Assembly: GCA_934717745.1 (NCBI GenBank)
Contig: CAKUZB010000005.1
Coordinates: 1 to 64,000 of the forward strand
Direction: 5' to 3'
Length of the DNA: 64,000 nucleotides
DNA from: an uncultured Candidatus Melainabacteria bacterium
Lineage (GTDB): Bacteria > Cyanobacteriota > Vampirovibrionia > Gastranaerophilales > Gastranaerophilaceae
Under the pieces are notes generated by a model. The model ran no database searches. It saw only the letters and a list, made by a program, of their open reading frames with translations, and was not told the DNA's origin. The stretch's first letter is position 1, and each line of letters begins with the position of its first letter. A program made the translations under genes and the position numbers. Shown here in pieces: positions 50,398 to 59,753 of the stretch.

Positions 50398-51040
50398 AGA
50401 AATTATTGTTTCACCATCAATTTTATCAGCAGATTTTGCTAACTTAGAAAGAGATATAAAACTTGTAGAAGACAACGGTGCAGACTGGATTCACGTCGAC
50501 GTTATGGACGGACACTTCGTTCCGAATATTACAATAGGAATACCTGTTGTAAAATCATTAAAACGTTTTGCAAAAAAGCCTTTAGACGTTCATTTAATGA
50601 TTGAAAATCCTGAAAAATATATTGAAGATTTTGCACATGCAGGTGCTGATATAATCACATTTCACTATGAAGCAGTAAAACCTGAAAATATTGAAGAAAT
50701 TTGCAAAAAAATTAAATCATTAGGTTGCAAAGCAGGTATTTCAATTAAACCTAAAACAAACCAAAATGACATAATGCCATACCTTCAATTTGTGGATATG
50801 GTACTTGTTATGACTGTTGAACCAGGATTTGGCGGACAAGAATTTATGCATTTCTGTGCTCAAAAAATCCCTCAAATTAGAGAAAACGGTAAAGAAGATT
50901 TAATTATCCAAGTTGACGGTGGAATTAATGACGTAACTTCAAAAGTTTGTGTTTCTTTAGGTGCAAATTCACTGGTTGCCGGAAGTTACATTTACAAAAG
51001 CAAAGACATAAAAAAAGCAATCGAGTCTTTAAGAGCATAA
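50390..51040 (+). CDS. rpe: Ribulose-phosphate 3-epimerase
   Basis: This 216-residue TIM-barrel enzyme of the pentose phosphate pathway interconverts ribulose 5-phosphate and xylulose 5-phosphate. 'SPSILSADFANLERD', 'WIHVDVMDGHFVPNITIG', 'DVHLMIENPEKYI' and 'VEPGFGGQEF' are all typical and carry the metal-binding His/Asp residues. It overlaps rnc by eight bases. Confidence 0.96.
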   Translation: MNKEIIVSPSILSADFANLERDIKLVEDNGADWIHVDVMDGHFVPNITIGIPVVKSLKRFAKKPLDVHLMIENPEKYIEDFAHAGADIITFHYEAVKPENIEEICKKIKSLGCKAGISIKPKTNQNDIMPYLQFVDMVLVMTVEPGFGGQEFMHFCAQKIPQIRENGKEDLIIQVDGGINDVTSKVCVSLGANSLVAGSYIYKSKDIKKAIESLRA

Positions 51041-51041
51041 T

Positions 51042-52049
51042 ATGACAAAAACCGGACAAATCTACAAAATTCACTCTGATTTTTACTATGTAAACAGCAA
51101 TAACGAAACTTTTGAATGCAAACTTAGAGAAGTTTTAAAAAAACAAAAGCAAACTATTGTTGTAGGAGATTATGTAGAATTTGAAAACGGTGCAATTGAA
51201 AAAGTTTTACCAAAGAAAAATTATATACCAAGACCGAATGTTGCAAATGTTGACCAAATCATTATTGTTTCAGCCGTAAAAGAGCCAAAACTCGATTTTC
51301 AACAACTAAACCGCTACATCAGTTTTGCAAAATTTTATGGAATTGAAACCAAACTTTGTTTTAACAAAAATGACTTGTCATCAGACGATTCAACAATTCA
51401 AAAGGTTTTTGAAATATATGAACCTTTGGGTTATGATATAATATTCACATCAGCAAAAGAAAACGACGGATTAGAAGAATTTAAGGAACTTTTAGACGGA
51501 AAAATCTCAGTTTTATGCGGAAATTCAGGTGTTGGCAAATCCAGTTTAATAAACGCAATCAATCCGAAATGTAATTTACGCACAAAATCTGTGAGCGAAA
51601 AAACTGAACGAGGAACTCACACAACTCGCCACTGTGAAATAGTAAACGTTACAGATAGTGTCAGAATTGTTGATACTCCGGGGTTCAGCAACTTAAAATT
51701 TGATTTTCTGATACCGACAAAAGTTGATGAATTATTTGATGAAATTAAACAATACAAAGGATATTGCAAATTCACAGATTGTTTACACGACAACGAAAAA
51801 GGTTGTGCTGTGCTTGAACACATTGACAACATTGATTTAAGTCGATACGAAAGTTATCTTGCATTTGTAAAAGAAGCAAAAGAATATAAAGAAAAAATTA
51901 AATACTCCGGCACAAAGCGAGAAAGAGAAAAAAATTTTAAACATCATAACGATAAAGTTTCAGTGAAAATAAGTTCTAAAAAACGAGAAAAAGCAAGAAA
52001 TACTCAAAAACAAGCAATAAATCAAGAAATACACGACGATGAAGAATGA
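51042..52049 (+). CDS. rsgA: Ribosome small-subunit GTPase RsgA
   Basis: This 335-residue circularly permuted GTPase acts in 30S maturation. It has an N-terminal OB domain and G motifs in permuted order: NKND (G4) before 'GNSGVGKSS' (G1), with 'DTPGF' (G3) following. The C-terminal zinc region has 'CKFTDCLHDNEKGCAV'. The C-terminal tail is strongly basic, longer than usual, and ends in an acidic stretch. Confidence 0.94.
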   Translation: MTKTGQIYKIHSDFYYVNSNNETFECKLREVLKKQKQTIVVGDYVEFENGAIEKVLPKKNYIPRPNVANVDQIIIVSAVKEPKLDFQQLNRYISFAKFYGIETKLCFNKNDLSSDDSTIQKVFEIYEPLGYDIIFTSAKENDGLEEFKELLDGKISVLCGNSGVGKSSLINAINPKCNLRTKSVSEKTERGTHTTRHCEIVNVTDSVRIVDTPGFSNLKFDFLIPTKVDELFDEIKQYKGYCKFTDCLHDNEKGCAVLEHIDNIDLSRYESYLAFVKEAKEYKEKIKYSGTKREREKNFKHHNDKVSVKISSKKREKARNTQKQAINQEIHDDEE

Positions 52050-52062
52050 AAAGTAGGAAAAA

Positions 52063-52923
52063 ATGAAAGAATTAATCAAAAAAATAGAAGCAAAATTAGA
52101 CGAATACTTACCTGTCAGTTATCCGGAAGAAATTTTTGAATCAATGCGTTATAGTGTACTTGCAGGTGGAAAAAGATTACGACCAATTATGTGTCTTGAA
52201 GCATGCAGAGTTTTCGGTGGAGATATTGAAAAAGCAATGCCAACGGCTTGTGCCTTTGAAATGTTGCACACACAGAGTCTTATTCACGATGATTTACCTT
52301 GTATGGATAACGATGATTATAGACGTGGCAAACTTACTAACCACAAAAAATTCTCTGAAAGCACAGCAGTTCTTGCCGGCGATGCTTTGATTAGTTACGG
52401 TGTTCAATTAATTATTGAAAAATCTGACCTACCGGCAGATATAATCGTAAAAATTTTAAGAGAACACGCAATTACAGCAGGTGCTTATGGCATTATTGCC
52501 GGTCAAGTAGTTGACATTGCAATGGAAGGTAAACCTTACGATGCTGAAATTTTAAAATATATTCACACCCACAAAACTGCTGACTTATTTAAAGGAGTTT
52601 TAAAATCAGGTGCAATCATTGCAGGTGCAAATAAAGACCAACTTCAAGCAATGAACTATTTTGGTCAAAATTTAGGAATTGCATTCCAAATTTGTGATGA
52701 TATTTTAGATGAAATTTCAACATTTGAAGAAATGGGTAAAACTTTAGGTAAAGACAAAAATGCAGGAAAACTTACATATACTGCACTTTTTGGACTTGAA
52801 CAATCAAAATGTAAACTTAATTCACTTTTAGATAATGCTTATGGTATACTTAAAACACACAACATTGATTCAGAAATATTTAATACAATAATTGAATCTA
52901 TAAGAGAAAAGGTTAATAGATAA
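52063..52923 (+). CDS. ispA: Polyprenyl (farnesyl/geranyl) diphosphate synthase
   Basis: This 286-residue isoprenoid chain-elongation enzyme has both Asp-rich motifs: 'LIHDDLPCMDNDD' (first, near residue 80) and 'FQICDDILDE' (second, near 212). The insertion of two residues in the first motif (DDxxxxD) is typical of bacterial farnesyl diphosphate synthases of the short-chain class. Confidence 0.93.
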   Translation: MKELIKKIEAKLDEYLPVSYPEEIFESMRYSVLAGGKRLRPIMCLEACRVFGGDIEKAMPTACAFEMLHTQSLIHDDLPCMDNDDYRRGKLTNHKKFSESTAVLAGDALISYGVQLIIEKSDLPADIIVKILREHAITAGAYGIIAGQVVDIAMEGKPYDAEILKYIHTHKTADLFKGVLKSGAIIAGANKDQLQAMNYFGQNLGIAFQICDDILDEISTFEEMGKTLGKDKNAGKLTYTALFGLEQSKCKLNSLLDNAYGILKTHNIDSEIFNTIIESIREKVNR

Positions 52924-53393
52924 TGGAAAATTTCGCATCACAAATAGTGAATACAGGTGTAGAAGCAATGCTTTGCGGTCTTTTTGGTTCACTACTTGCA
53001 CAAGCAATAAAATTAATGTTAAACACAATTATAAAAAGAAAACTTGATTTCAGAGTTTTAACAACTACCGGCGGAATGCCAAGTTCTCACTCTGCGGGAG
53101 TTTGTGCCTTATCGACAATTATAGGTATTATCACAGGATTTACATCACCTGTTTTTGCCGTATCAGTTGGTTATGCTTTTATCGTAATGTACGATGCTGC
53201 CGGTATTCGTAGAGCATCAGGTAAAATGGCAGTTTGCTTAAACAAAATGATGAGCGAATTCTACAAACACGATATTAATGCTGCGGGTACTAAATTAAAA
53301 GAACTTTTAGGACATACACCAAAAGAAGTTTTCTGCGGTGCATTATTTGGTATAGCCTTTGCTTTTTGGTTTCACTACATCTTTCTTTTATAG
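52923..53393 (+). CDS. Divergent PAP2-family protein (DUF212)
   Basis: This 156-residue membrane protein has four or five hydrophobic segments. 'GGMPSSHSAGVCALSTIIG' and 'YDAAGIRRASGKMA' are the DUF212 (acid phosphatase/vanadium haloperoxidase-related) signatures. It may act on a prenyl or lipid phosphate, and its position right after ispA fits that idea. The reaction has not been established for the family as far as I know. Confidence 0.85.
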   Translation: MENFASQIVNTGVEAMLCGLFGSLLAQAIKLMLNTIIKRKLDFRVLTTTGGMPSSHSAGVCALSTIIGIITGFTSPVFAVSVGYAFIVMYDAAGIRRASGKMAVCLNKMMSEFYKHDINAAGTKLKELLGHTPKEVFCGALFGIAFAFWFHYIFLL

Positions 53394-53402
53394 TGAGGCA
53401 AA

Positions 53403-54086
53403 ATGTCTAACTTATATTTAAAAAGAAGTAGTTTTACACTTGCAGAAATGATGGTTGTAATGACCATTGTCGCAATTATGGCGGTGCTTACAATTCCTAC
53501 TGTGGTAAAAACCAACAGAGATAGAACATTTGCAGATATGCTTGCAAAAGAATATCAAAAAATAGAAACTGCACTTATATTAGAAAAATTTCTTGGATTT
53601 GATGTAAGTAGTTATCAAATCAGTGCGATAGATAAATCCTACAAACCAAGCGAATTTTTTCAATTATTGATAGAAAAATTAAAAACAATAAAAAATTGTG
53701 GTGCAACAGATGACGGTTGCTTTGATAATAGTGAATTAAGAGGATATTCTCTAAGATTAGTTACAGGTGCAGGAATACTTGTAAACGACGATTTTAGAGG
53801 AGAATATGACTCCGTAGACAGAACTAATCGAATTTTAGGCTCAACTTATATTGATATAGACGGCCCTGTTGGTGCAAACAAAGCAGGAATAGACCAATTT
53901 GGATTTTATACAACAAAAAAAGGACTAATCCCGATGGGCGGACCTCAAGATAATCTTGTTCCATTTTCAAAATGTTTAGAAAACGGTGGTTATGCGTGTA
54001 CCGCATGGGTTTTAATCAATAAAAACATGGACTATAAAAATTGTCCAAAAGTTATAAATTGGAAAACAAAAAAAACGTGTAATTAA
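53403..54086 (+). CDS. Type IV pilin-like protein
   Basis: This 227-residue protein has a class III prepilin signal: 'SSFTLAEMMVVMTIVAIMAVL' starting at residue 10, with Phe+1 and Glu+5 of the mature form. Position -1 is Ser, where Gly is usual. A globular domain follows, with several Cys (about six) able to form disulfides. It belongs to the pseudopilin/type II secretion-like group common in this lineage. It is the last gene of the pyrH operon. Confidence 0.78.
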   Translation: MSNLYLKRSSFTLAEMMVVMTIVAIMAVLTIPTVVKTNRDRTFADMLAKEYQKIETALILEKFLGFDVSSYQISAIDKSYKPSEFFQLLIEKLKTIKNCGATDDGCFDNSELRGYSLRLVTGAGILVNDDFRGEYDSVDRTNRILGSTYIDIDGPVGANKAGIDQFGFYTTKKGLIPMGGPQDNLVPFSKCLENGGYACTAWVLINKNMDYKNCPKVINWKTKKTCN

Positions 54087-54114
54087 CACATACCAACGAT
54101 AATGACATTTTTTC

Positions 54115-54142
54115 TTTACAAAAAAAATGTTTATGTTATTAT
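54115..54142 (+). promoter_or_regulatory. Promoter of the efp-accBC group
   Basis: TTTACA (54115-54120), a 16-base spacer and TATTAT (54137-54142) precede the efp start, which has AAAGGAGAA. Confidence 0.6.
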
Positions 54143-54171
54143 TTTTTCAGAGATAAAATAAAGGAGAATTT

Positions 54172-54732
54172 ATGATTTCGGTAAACGATTTAAAAACAGG
54201 CTTAACTCTTCAACTAGACGGCGGTTCATTATGGTCAGTAGTTGAATTCTTACACGTAAAACCCGGAAAAGGTGCAGCATTTGTAAGAACAAAATTAAAA
54301 AACGTTGAAACCGGTCAAGTAGTTGAAAAAACATTTAGAGCCGGTGAAAAAGTTGCAAAAGCAATGTTAGATCGTCGTGATATGCAATATTTATATAAAG
54401 AAGGTGAAGGATACGTAATGATGGATTTGGAAACTTATGACCAAATCACAGTATCTGCAAATATGATTGGCGATGGCTTAAAATATTTAAAAGAAAACAT
54501 GAACGTATCAGTATTAACTCACGAAGGTTCTGTAATCGGTGTTGATTTACCTGCACACGTAGAATTAGAAGTTGTTAACACACCTCCGGCAGAAAAAGGT
54601 AACACTTCACAAGGTGGAACAAAACCGGCAGAAACAGAAACAGGTGCAGTGATTAATGTACCATTCTTTGTAGTAAATGGCGACAGAATTAGAGTAGACA
54701 CAAGAACAAATGAATACCTTGACAGATGCTAG
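54172..54732 (+). CDS. efp: Elongation factor P
   Basis: This 186-residue three-domain protein relieves ribosome stalling at polyproline. The loop that carries the modified Lys reads 'VKPGKGAAF' (Lys33). The C-terminus 'GDRIRVDTRTNEYLDRC' is canonical. No efp-modification gene (epmA/epmB) is seen nearby. Its position before accB-accC is common in Cyanobacteria-related and Gram-positive genomes. Confidence 0.96.
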   Translation: MISVNDLKTGLTLQLDGGSLWSVVEFLHVKPGKGAAFVRTKLKNVETGQVVEKTFRAGEKVAKAMLDRRDMQYLYKEGEGYVMMDLETYDQITVSANMIGDGLKYLKENMNVSVLTHEGSVIGVDLPAHVELEVVNTPPAEKGNTSQGGTKPAETETGAVINVPFFVVNGDRIRVDTRTNEYLDRC

Positions 54733-54760
54733 TTGCATCTTTTAAGAAAGGTGGTAAAAA

Positions 54761-55225
54761 ATGAAATTTGATTTAAAATATCTTGAAAAACTTGCAAAGT
54801 TAATGAACGAAAGTGAATTAACAGAAATGCAACTTGATGATCAAGAACAATCAATTATAATGAAACGAGAAAAACAAACTGTTACAGCACAACAATTAGC
54901 CCCTGTGGTTGAAGTACCTCAAGTTGTACAACAAGCAACACCGGTTGCTCAACAACCTACAGAAGAAGCAAAACCGGCACCTGCAAAAACAGGTAAGGCT
55001 ATTAAATCACCAATGGTTGGAACATTCTACAAGGCAGCAGCACCGGATTCTCCTGCATTCGTAGAAGTTGGTTCTCTTGTAGCACAAGGTGAAGTTGTAT
55101 GTATCATTGAAGCAATGAAACTTATGAACGAAATCGAATCAGATTTTTCAGGTAAAGTTGTTGAAATTTGTGTAGACGACGGACAACCTGTTGAATACGG
55201 TCAAGTTCTTATGTACATAGAATAA
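54761..55225 (+). CDS. accB: Biotin carboxyl carrier protein of acetyl-CoA carboxylase
   Basis: This 154-residue protein has an N-terminal dimerisation part and a flexible Pro/Ala/Gln-rich linker (about residues 50-80). The C-terminal biotinyl domain has the biotin Lys in 'EAMKLMNEIE' (near residue 120). It carries carboxyl groups between AccC and the transferase. Confidence 0.96.
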   Translation: MKFDLKYLEKLAKLMNESELTEMQLDDQEQSIIMKREKQTVTAQQLAPVVEVPQVVQQATPVAQQPTEEAKPAPAKTGKAIKSPMVGTFYKAAAPDSPAFVEVGSLVAQGEVVCIIEAMKLMNEIESDFSGKVVEICVDDGQPVEYGQVLMYIE

Positions 55226-55243
55226 TTGAGTTGGGATTAGATT

Positions 55244-56617
55244 ATGTTTAGAAAAGTTTTGGTTGCAAACCGTGGAGAAATCTCGGTAAGAATTATTAGA
55301 GCATGTCGTGAATTAGGTATTCCGACAGTAGCAGTATACTCAGAAGCAGATGCAAATTCTCTTCACGTAAGATTAGCCACTGATGCATATTGTATCGGGC
55401 CGGCAGATAGTTCAAAAAGTTATTTGAACATTCCTGCGATTATGTCCGTTGCAGAACTTGCAGGGGTTGACGCAATTCACCCCGGATATGGTTTCTTGTC
55501 AGAAAGAGCCGATTTTGCAGAAATCTGTGAACAACATGGCATCAAATTTATCGGACCAAGTTCAGATTCAATGAGAAAAATGGGCGATAAAGCGACTGCT
55601 CGTAAGACAATGATTGAAAATAACGTACCTGTAACACCTGGAACAGGTATTGTATACAGTGCAAAAGAAATCAAAAGATTTGCAAAAAAAGTAGGCTATC
55701 CGCTAATTTTGAAGGCAACTGCCGGCGGTGGCGGAAAAGGTATGAGAATCGTTAGAAATGACGATGAAGTTGAAACAAACTTCTCTTTATGCCGTACTGA
55801 AGCACAAAAATTCTTTGGTAATCCTGATGTTTACTGTGAAAAATATTTAGAAAACCCTCGTCATATTGAGGTTCAAATCATTGGTGATAAATTCGGCAAC
55901 TACATTTACTTAGGCGAACGTGATTGCTCAATTCAAAGAAGACACCAAAAATTAATTGAAGAAGCACCATCACCTGCAATTGATGAAAGAACACGTAAAA
56001 AAATGGGTGAAGCATCAATTCGTGCAGCAAAAGCAGTAAAATATGAAGGCGTTGGTACTTGTGAATTTTTACTTGATAGCGACGGAAAATGGTACTTCAT
56101 GGAAATGAATACTCGTGTTCAGGTAGAACACTGCGTTACAGAAATGATTTCTCAAGTTGATATTGTTAGAGAACAAATTCGTGTAGCAGCAGGTCATAAA
56201 TTAGATTACAAACAAAAAGACGTTCTAATCAGAGGACATGCTATTGAATGCAGAATTAACGCAGAAAATTCTGAAAAGAACTTTATGCCTTGCCCTGGAA
56301 CTATCGAAGGTTATGTTCAACCGGGTGGTTTCGGTGTAAGAGTTGATTCTCACGTATACCCTGGATATAAAATCCCTCCATATTATGATTCAATGATAGG
56401 TAAATTAATCTGTTGGGGTGAAAACAGAAACCAAGCAAGACGTAGAATGTATCAAGCATTAAAAGAATACGTTGTTATTGGGGTTGAAACTACAATTCCG
56501 TTCCACCAATCTATTATTGAAGATGAAGTATTCATTAGCGGAAAATTCAATACAAGTTTCCTTGAAGATTTCTATAGACGCACAGGCAGAAGCGAAGATT
56601 CTAAACCGAAAAAATAA
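55244..56617 (+). CDS. accC: Biotin carboxylase of acetyl-CoA carboxylase
   Basis: This 457-residue ATP-grasp enzyme carboxylates biotin on AccB. Typical segments are 'KVLVANRGEISVRIIRACRELGI', 'HPGYGFLSE', the Gly-rich 'KATAGGGGKGMR' ATP loop, and 'FMEMNTRVQVEHCVTE'. It follows accB by 18 bases. The carboxyltransferase genes are not in this window. Confidence 0.97.
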   Translation: MFRKVLVANRGEISVRIIRACRELGIPTVAVYSEADANSLHVRLATDAYCIGPADSSKSYLNIPAIMSVAELAGVDAIHPGYGFLSERADFAEICEQHGIKFIGPSSDSMRKMGDKATARKTMIENNVPVTPGTGIVYSAKEIKRFAKKVGYPLILKATAGGGGKGMRIVRNDDEVETNFSLCRTEAQKFFGNPDVYCEKYLENPRHIEVQIIGDKFGNYIYLGERDCSIQRRHQKLIEEAPSPAIDERTRKKMGEASIRAAKAVKYEGVGTCEFLLDSDGKWYFMEMNTRVQVEHCVTEMISQVDIVREQIRVAAGHKLDYKQKDVLIRGHAIECRINAENSEKNFMPCPGTIEGYVQPGGFGVRVDSHVYPGYKIPPYYDSMIGKLICWGENRNQARRRMYQALKEYVVIGVETTIPFHQSIIEDEVFISGKFNTSFLEDFYRRTGRSEDSKPKK

Positions 56618-56633
56618 CGGTAATTTAACATCT

Positions 56634-56661
56634 TTGCACTAATTGATTTTACGTTTATAAT
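56634..56661 (+). promoter_or_regulatory. Promoter with -10 adjacent to the start codon
   Basis: TTGCAC (56634-56639), 16 bases, then TATAAT (56656-56661) are followed by the ATG at 56668. Transcription should begin at or next to the A of the start codon, and there is no ribosome site, so the mRNA is probably leaderless. Confidence 0.6.
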
Positions 56662-56667
56662 ATTAAT

Positions 56668-57612
56668 ATGTCTGATGAACAAGATTTACAAGAAATAGAA
56701 GAATTGCAAGCGATTTTGCGTGAAGACTCGTCTAACTTTCAAGCAAGACGTCGTTTGGCTGTGGTTTTGCTAGACAAAGGTTTTAACGAAGAATCTTTGA
56801 AACAATTCCAATTTTTGATAAGCATTTTTCCTCAAGATGCAAGCCTTTATTACAATAAGGGTATTGTTCACGAAAAAATGAGAGATTTATCAAAGGCTGA
56901 ACAAGCATATTTGAAAGCAATTGAACTTTCACCTGACGAAACAGATTTTTATTACAATTTAGGTCTTGTTTATATTGATATGCGAGAATTTGATAAAGCA
57001 ATTGAATGCTTTAAACGTGTATTAACAACTGACATTGATGATTCAAACAGTTATTTCAATCTTGGTCTTTGTTATGTAAAAAAAGAACAACCTGATATTG
57101 CTAAAGTTTGCTTTATGAAAGCGGTTGCACTGAATAGCAACGATATTTTTGCACACTTTCATTTAGGATATATTTACAAAAATGAGGGGAAAATTTCAGA
57201 AGCAATTGCCGAATACAAAAAAGTTATTGAGCAATCTCCAAACTACAGTTGGGCTTATTTCAATTTAGGTTCGATTGCTTACGACCAAGGTGATTACAAT
57301 AGTGCATTAGGTTACTTACAAAAAACTTTAGAATACAACCCTCGTGATGTTGAAGCATACAAAATTATTTCAAAAATTTTGTGCAAATCTGAACGTTACG
57401 ATGAAGCAATGATGATTATGAAAACTGCACTGCAAGAAGTTCCTGATAATGGCGACTTGTACTATGTCATGGCACAAATTGTTAAACACAGACAAATGTG
57501 GAGTGAATACAAACAATGCATGGAACTTGCAATGCAATACCACGACACTCTTTCAATCCAACCCAAAGAAGTTAAACAAGAATTGGATAAAAACTTACCT
57601 CAAAATATTTAA
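56668..57612 (+). CDS. TPR-repeat protein
   Basis: This 314-residue protein is built of about seven tetratricopeptide repeats from residue 20 to 290. Examples are 'ASLYYNKGIVHEKMRDLSKAEQAYLKAIELSP', 'TDFYYNLGLVYIDMREFDKAIECF' and 'SWAYFNLGSIAYDQGDYNSALGYL' (each broken by the helix turn). It has no signal peptide and is likely a cytoplasmic scaffold. Its partner is unknown. Confidence 0.85.
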   Translation: MSDEQDLQEIEELQAILREDSSNFQARRRLAVVLLDKGFNEESLKQFQFLISIFPQDASLYYNKGIVHEKMRDLSKAEQAYLKAIELSPDETDFYYNLGLVYIDMREFDKAIECFKRVLTTDIDDSNSYFNLGLCYVKKEQPDIAKVCFMKAVALNSNDIFAHFHLGYIYKNEGKISEAIAEYKKVIEQSPNYSWAYFNLGSIAYDQGDYNSALGYLQKTLEYNPRDVEAYKIISKILCKSERYDEAMMIMKTALQEVPDNGDLYYVMAQIVKHRQMWSEYKQCMELAMQYHDTLSIQPKEVKQELDKNLPQNI

Positions 57613-57676
57613 AAACAAGTGTATTCTTTACTTTTTTTGTGTTAAAATTTTTTCAAATAAGTGAGGATTGTAAATT

Positions 57677-59416
57677 ATGAAAATGTCAAAATTGTTTGTA
57701 CAAACCCTAAGAGAATTTCCGGCAGATGCTGAAGTTGTTTCTCATAAATTTTTGGTAAGAGCAGGTTACATCAGAAAATTAACCAGTGGTGTATACAGTT
57801 ACTTACCTTTAATGTGGCGAGTTATCCATAAAATAGAAAATATCATAAGAGAAGAATTAAATGCTTCAGGTGCTCAAGAATTATTGCTTCCTGTAGTTCA
57901 ACCAAGAGAACTTTGGGACGAATCAGGAAGATGGGAAGCATACGGCAGAGAATTGGCTCGTTTCAGAGATAGACACGATCGTGAAATGTGCTTATCACCA
58001 ACAGCAGAAGAAGTTATCACTGCGGTTGCTCGTGATGGCTTAAAATCATACAAACAAATGCCTGTAAACTTATATCAATTTCAAGAAAAATTTAGAGATG
58101 AAGTTCGTCCTCGTTTTGGTTTACTAAGAGGTCGTGAATTTATTATGAAAGACGGCTACAGTTTTGACATTGACCAAGAAGGGTTAGATAAAGAATATAA
58201 AAACATGGCTGATGCTTACACAAGAATTTTCAAACGTTGTGGGCTTGAAACAAAAATGGTTCAATCAGATTCAGGTGCAATTGGCGGAAGTGTAAGCCAC
58301 GAGTTTATGGTAATCACAACAACAGATGCGGGCGAAAACGATGTATTCTACTGTGATGGTTGTGATTATTCTGCAAACTCAAATCACGCAGTATCAAAAC
58401 TTCCACCGGCAGATGTTGACGGAAGCAAATTTGGTTTTAATGAAACAAAAATTATAGATACTCCTCAAACTCTTTCAATTGAAGAACTTTGCAACTTCTT
58501 GAATATTCCAGCAACAATAATTTTAAAATCTTTAGTTTACATTATTGATAAAAAACCGGTTTTAGCCTTAATCAGAGCAGACAAAGAAGTTGAAGAAACA
58601 AAATTGTTGAATGCCGTAGGTGGTATGGACATCAGAATTGCATCAGCACCTGAAATTGAAGAATTAATGGCAGAAAAAGGTTTTCACACAGCAAGAGGAT
58701 TTATCGGCCCTAAAGGAATGGACGGAATTACAATTGTTGCAGATGAAACTGTTAAAGATATGAAAAACTTCGTTGTTGGTATTAACCAAGAAGATAAACA
58801 CATGGTTGGTGCAAACTTAGATGTTGATATTCCTCACATCGAAAAATTTGAAGACATTAGACTTGCACAAGCAGGCGAAATTTGTCCACAATGCGGTCAA
58901 CCGCTAAAAGTTACAAGAGGTATTGAAGTCGGTAACATTTTCCAATTAGGAACAAAATATTCAAAACCAATGAATGCAATGTTTTTGGATAAAAACGGTA
59001 AGGCTCAGCCTTATGTAATGGGTTGTTACGGTATTGGTGTTACAAGAACTGCCGCTGCTGCTGTTGAAAGATGGCATGATGAACATGGTATTTTATGGCC
59101 AATTCAAATTGCACCATATCACGTTTGCATTGTACCTTTGAACGATAAAGACGAACAACAAATGAGTGTTGCAAAAGATATTTATACAAAACTTATGAAT
59201 GCCGGTATTGAGGCTGTTCTAGACGACCGCCCTGAAAGAGCGGGGGTTAAATTCAAAGATGCTGATTTAATAGGCTTCCCATTCAGAATTACTGTTGGTA
59301 AAACAATTTCTGAGGGTCAAGTTGAATTAAAAACTCGCCAAACAGATTCAACAGAATCAATGACTCCGGAACAAGCAGTTGAAAAAGTTATTACAAAAAT
59401 AAAGGAAGTTTTATAA
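57677..59416 (+). CDS. proS: Prolyl-tRNA synthetase, bacterial type
   Basis: This 579-residue class II synthetase has motif 1 region 'GVYSYLPLMWRVIHKIENIIREE', motif 2 'KFRDEVRPRFGLLRGREFIMKDGYSF' (split by loop) and motif 3 'GCYGIGVTRTAAAAVE'. An inserted editing (YbaK-like) domain lies between motifs 2 and 3, about residues 220-400, with 'LIRADKEVEETKL'. The C-terminal anticodon-binding domain starts near 470. The start has GAGG upstream. Confidence 0.97.
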   Translation: MKMSKLFVQTLREFPADAEVVSHKFLVRAGYIRKLTSGVYSYLPLMWRVIHKIENIIREELNASGAQELLLPVVQPRELWDESGRWEAYGRELARFRDRHDREMCLSPTAEEVITAVARDGLKSYKQMPVNLYQFQEKFRDEVRPRFGLLRGREFIMKDGYSFDIDQEGLDKEYKNMADAYTRIFKRCGLETKMVQSDSGAIGGSVSHEFMVITTTDAGENDVFYCDGCDYSANSNHAVSKLPPADVDGSKFGFNETKIIDTPQTLSIEELCNFLNIPATIILKSLVYIIDKKPVLALIRADKEVEETKLLNAVGGMDIRIASAPEIEELMAEKGFHTARGFIGPKGMDGITIVADETVKDMKNFVVGINQEDKHMVGANLDVDIPHIEKFEDIRLAQAGEICPQCGQPLKVTRGIEVGNIFQLGTKYSKPMNAMFLDKNGKAQPYVMGCYGIGVTRTAAAAVERWHDEHGILWPIQIAPYHVCIVPLNDKDEQQMSVAKDIYTKLMNAGIEAVLDDRPERAGVKFKDADLIGFPFRITVGKTISEGQVELKTRQTDSTESMTPEQAVEKVITKIKEVL

Positions 59417-59745
59417 TGAAAGATTGCATTTTTTGTAAAATAATTAATAAAGAAATTCCGTCAAATTTTGTATATGAAGACGATGCAGTTATTGCTATTA
59501 ATGACCTTAATCCACAAGCAGACACTCACGTTTTGGTAATTCCTAAAACTCACGTTACATCATTGGCTGAACTTGAGGACGAAGAATTAATGGTAAAACT
59601 TCTAAAAGGTGTTAAAGCAACCGCAAAAAAACTTGGTTTAACTGACTATAGAACAATTATGAACACTGGCAAAGGTGCAGGACAAACAGTTTTCCACTTG
59701 CACGTACACATTTTGTCAGGCAAATTAACTGAAAAATTAGGATAA
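59416..59745 (+). CDS. HIT-family nucleotide hydrolase
   Basis: This 109-residue HINT-type protein has the catalytic 'VFHLHVHIL' motif (His-x-His-x-His). The N-terminal 'CIFCKIINKEIPS' gives two Cys that may bind zinc. It hydrolyses phosphoramidate or acyl-adenylate bonds. Its start codon overlaps the proS stop. Confidence 0.93.
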   Translation: MKDCIFCKIINKEIPSNFVYEDDAVIAINDLNPQADTHVLVIPKTHVTSLAELEDEELMVKLLKGVKATAKKLGLTDYRTIMNTGKGAGQTVFHLHVHILSGKLTEKLG

Positions 59746-59753
59746 CAAAATAT

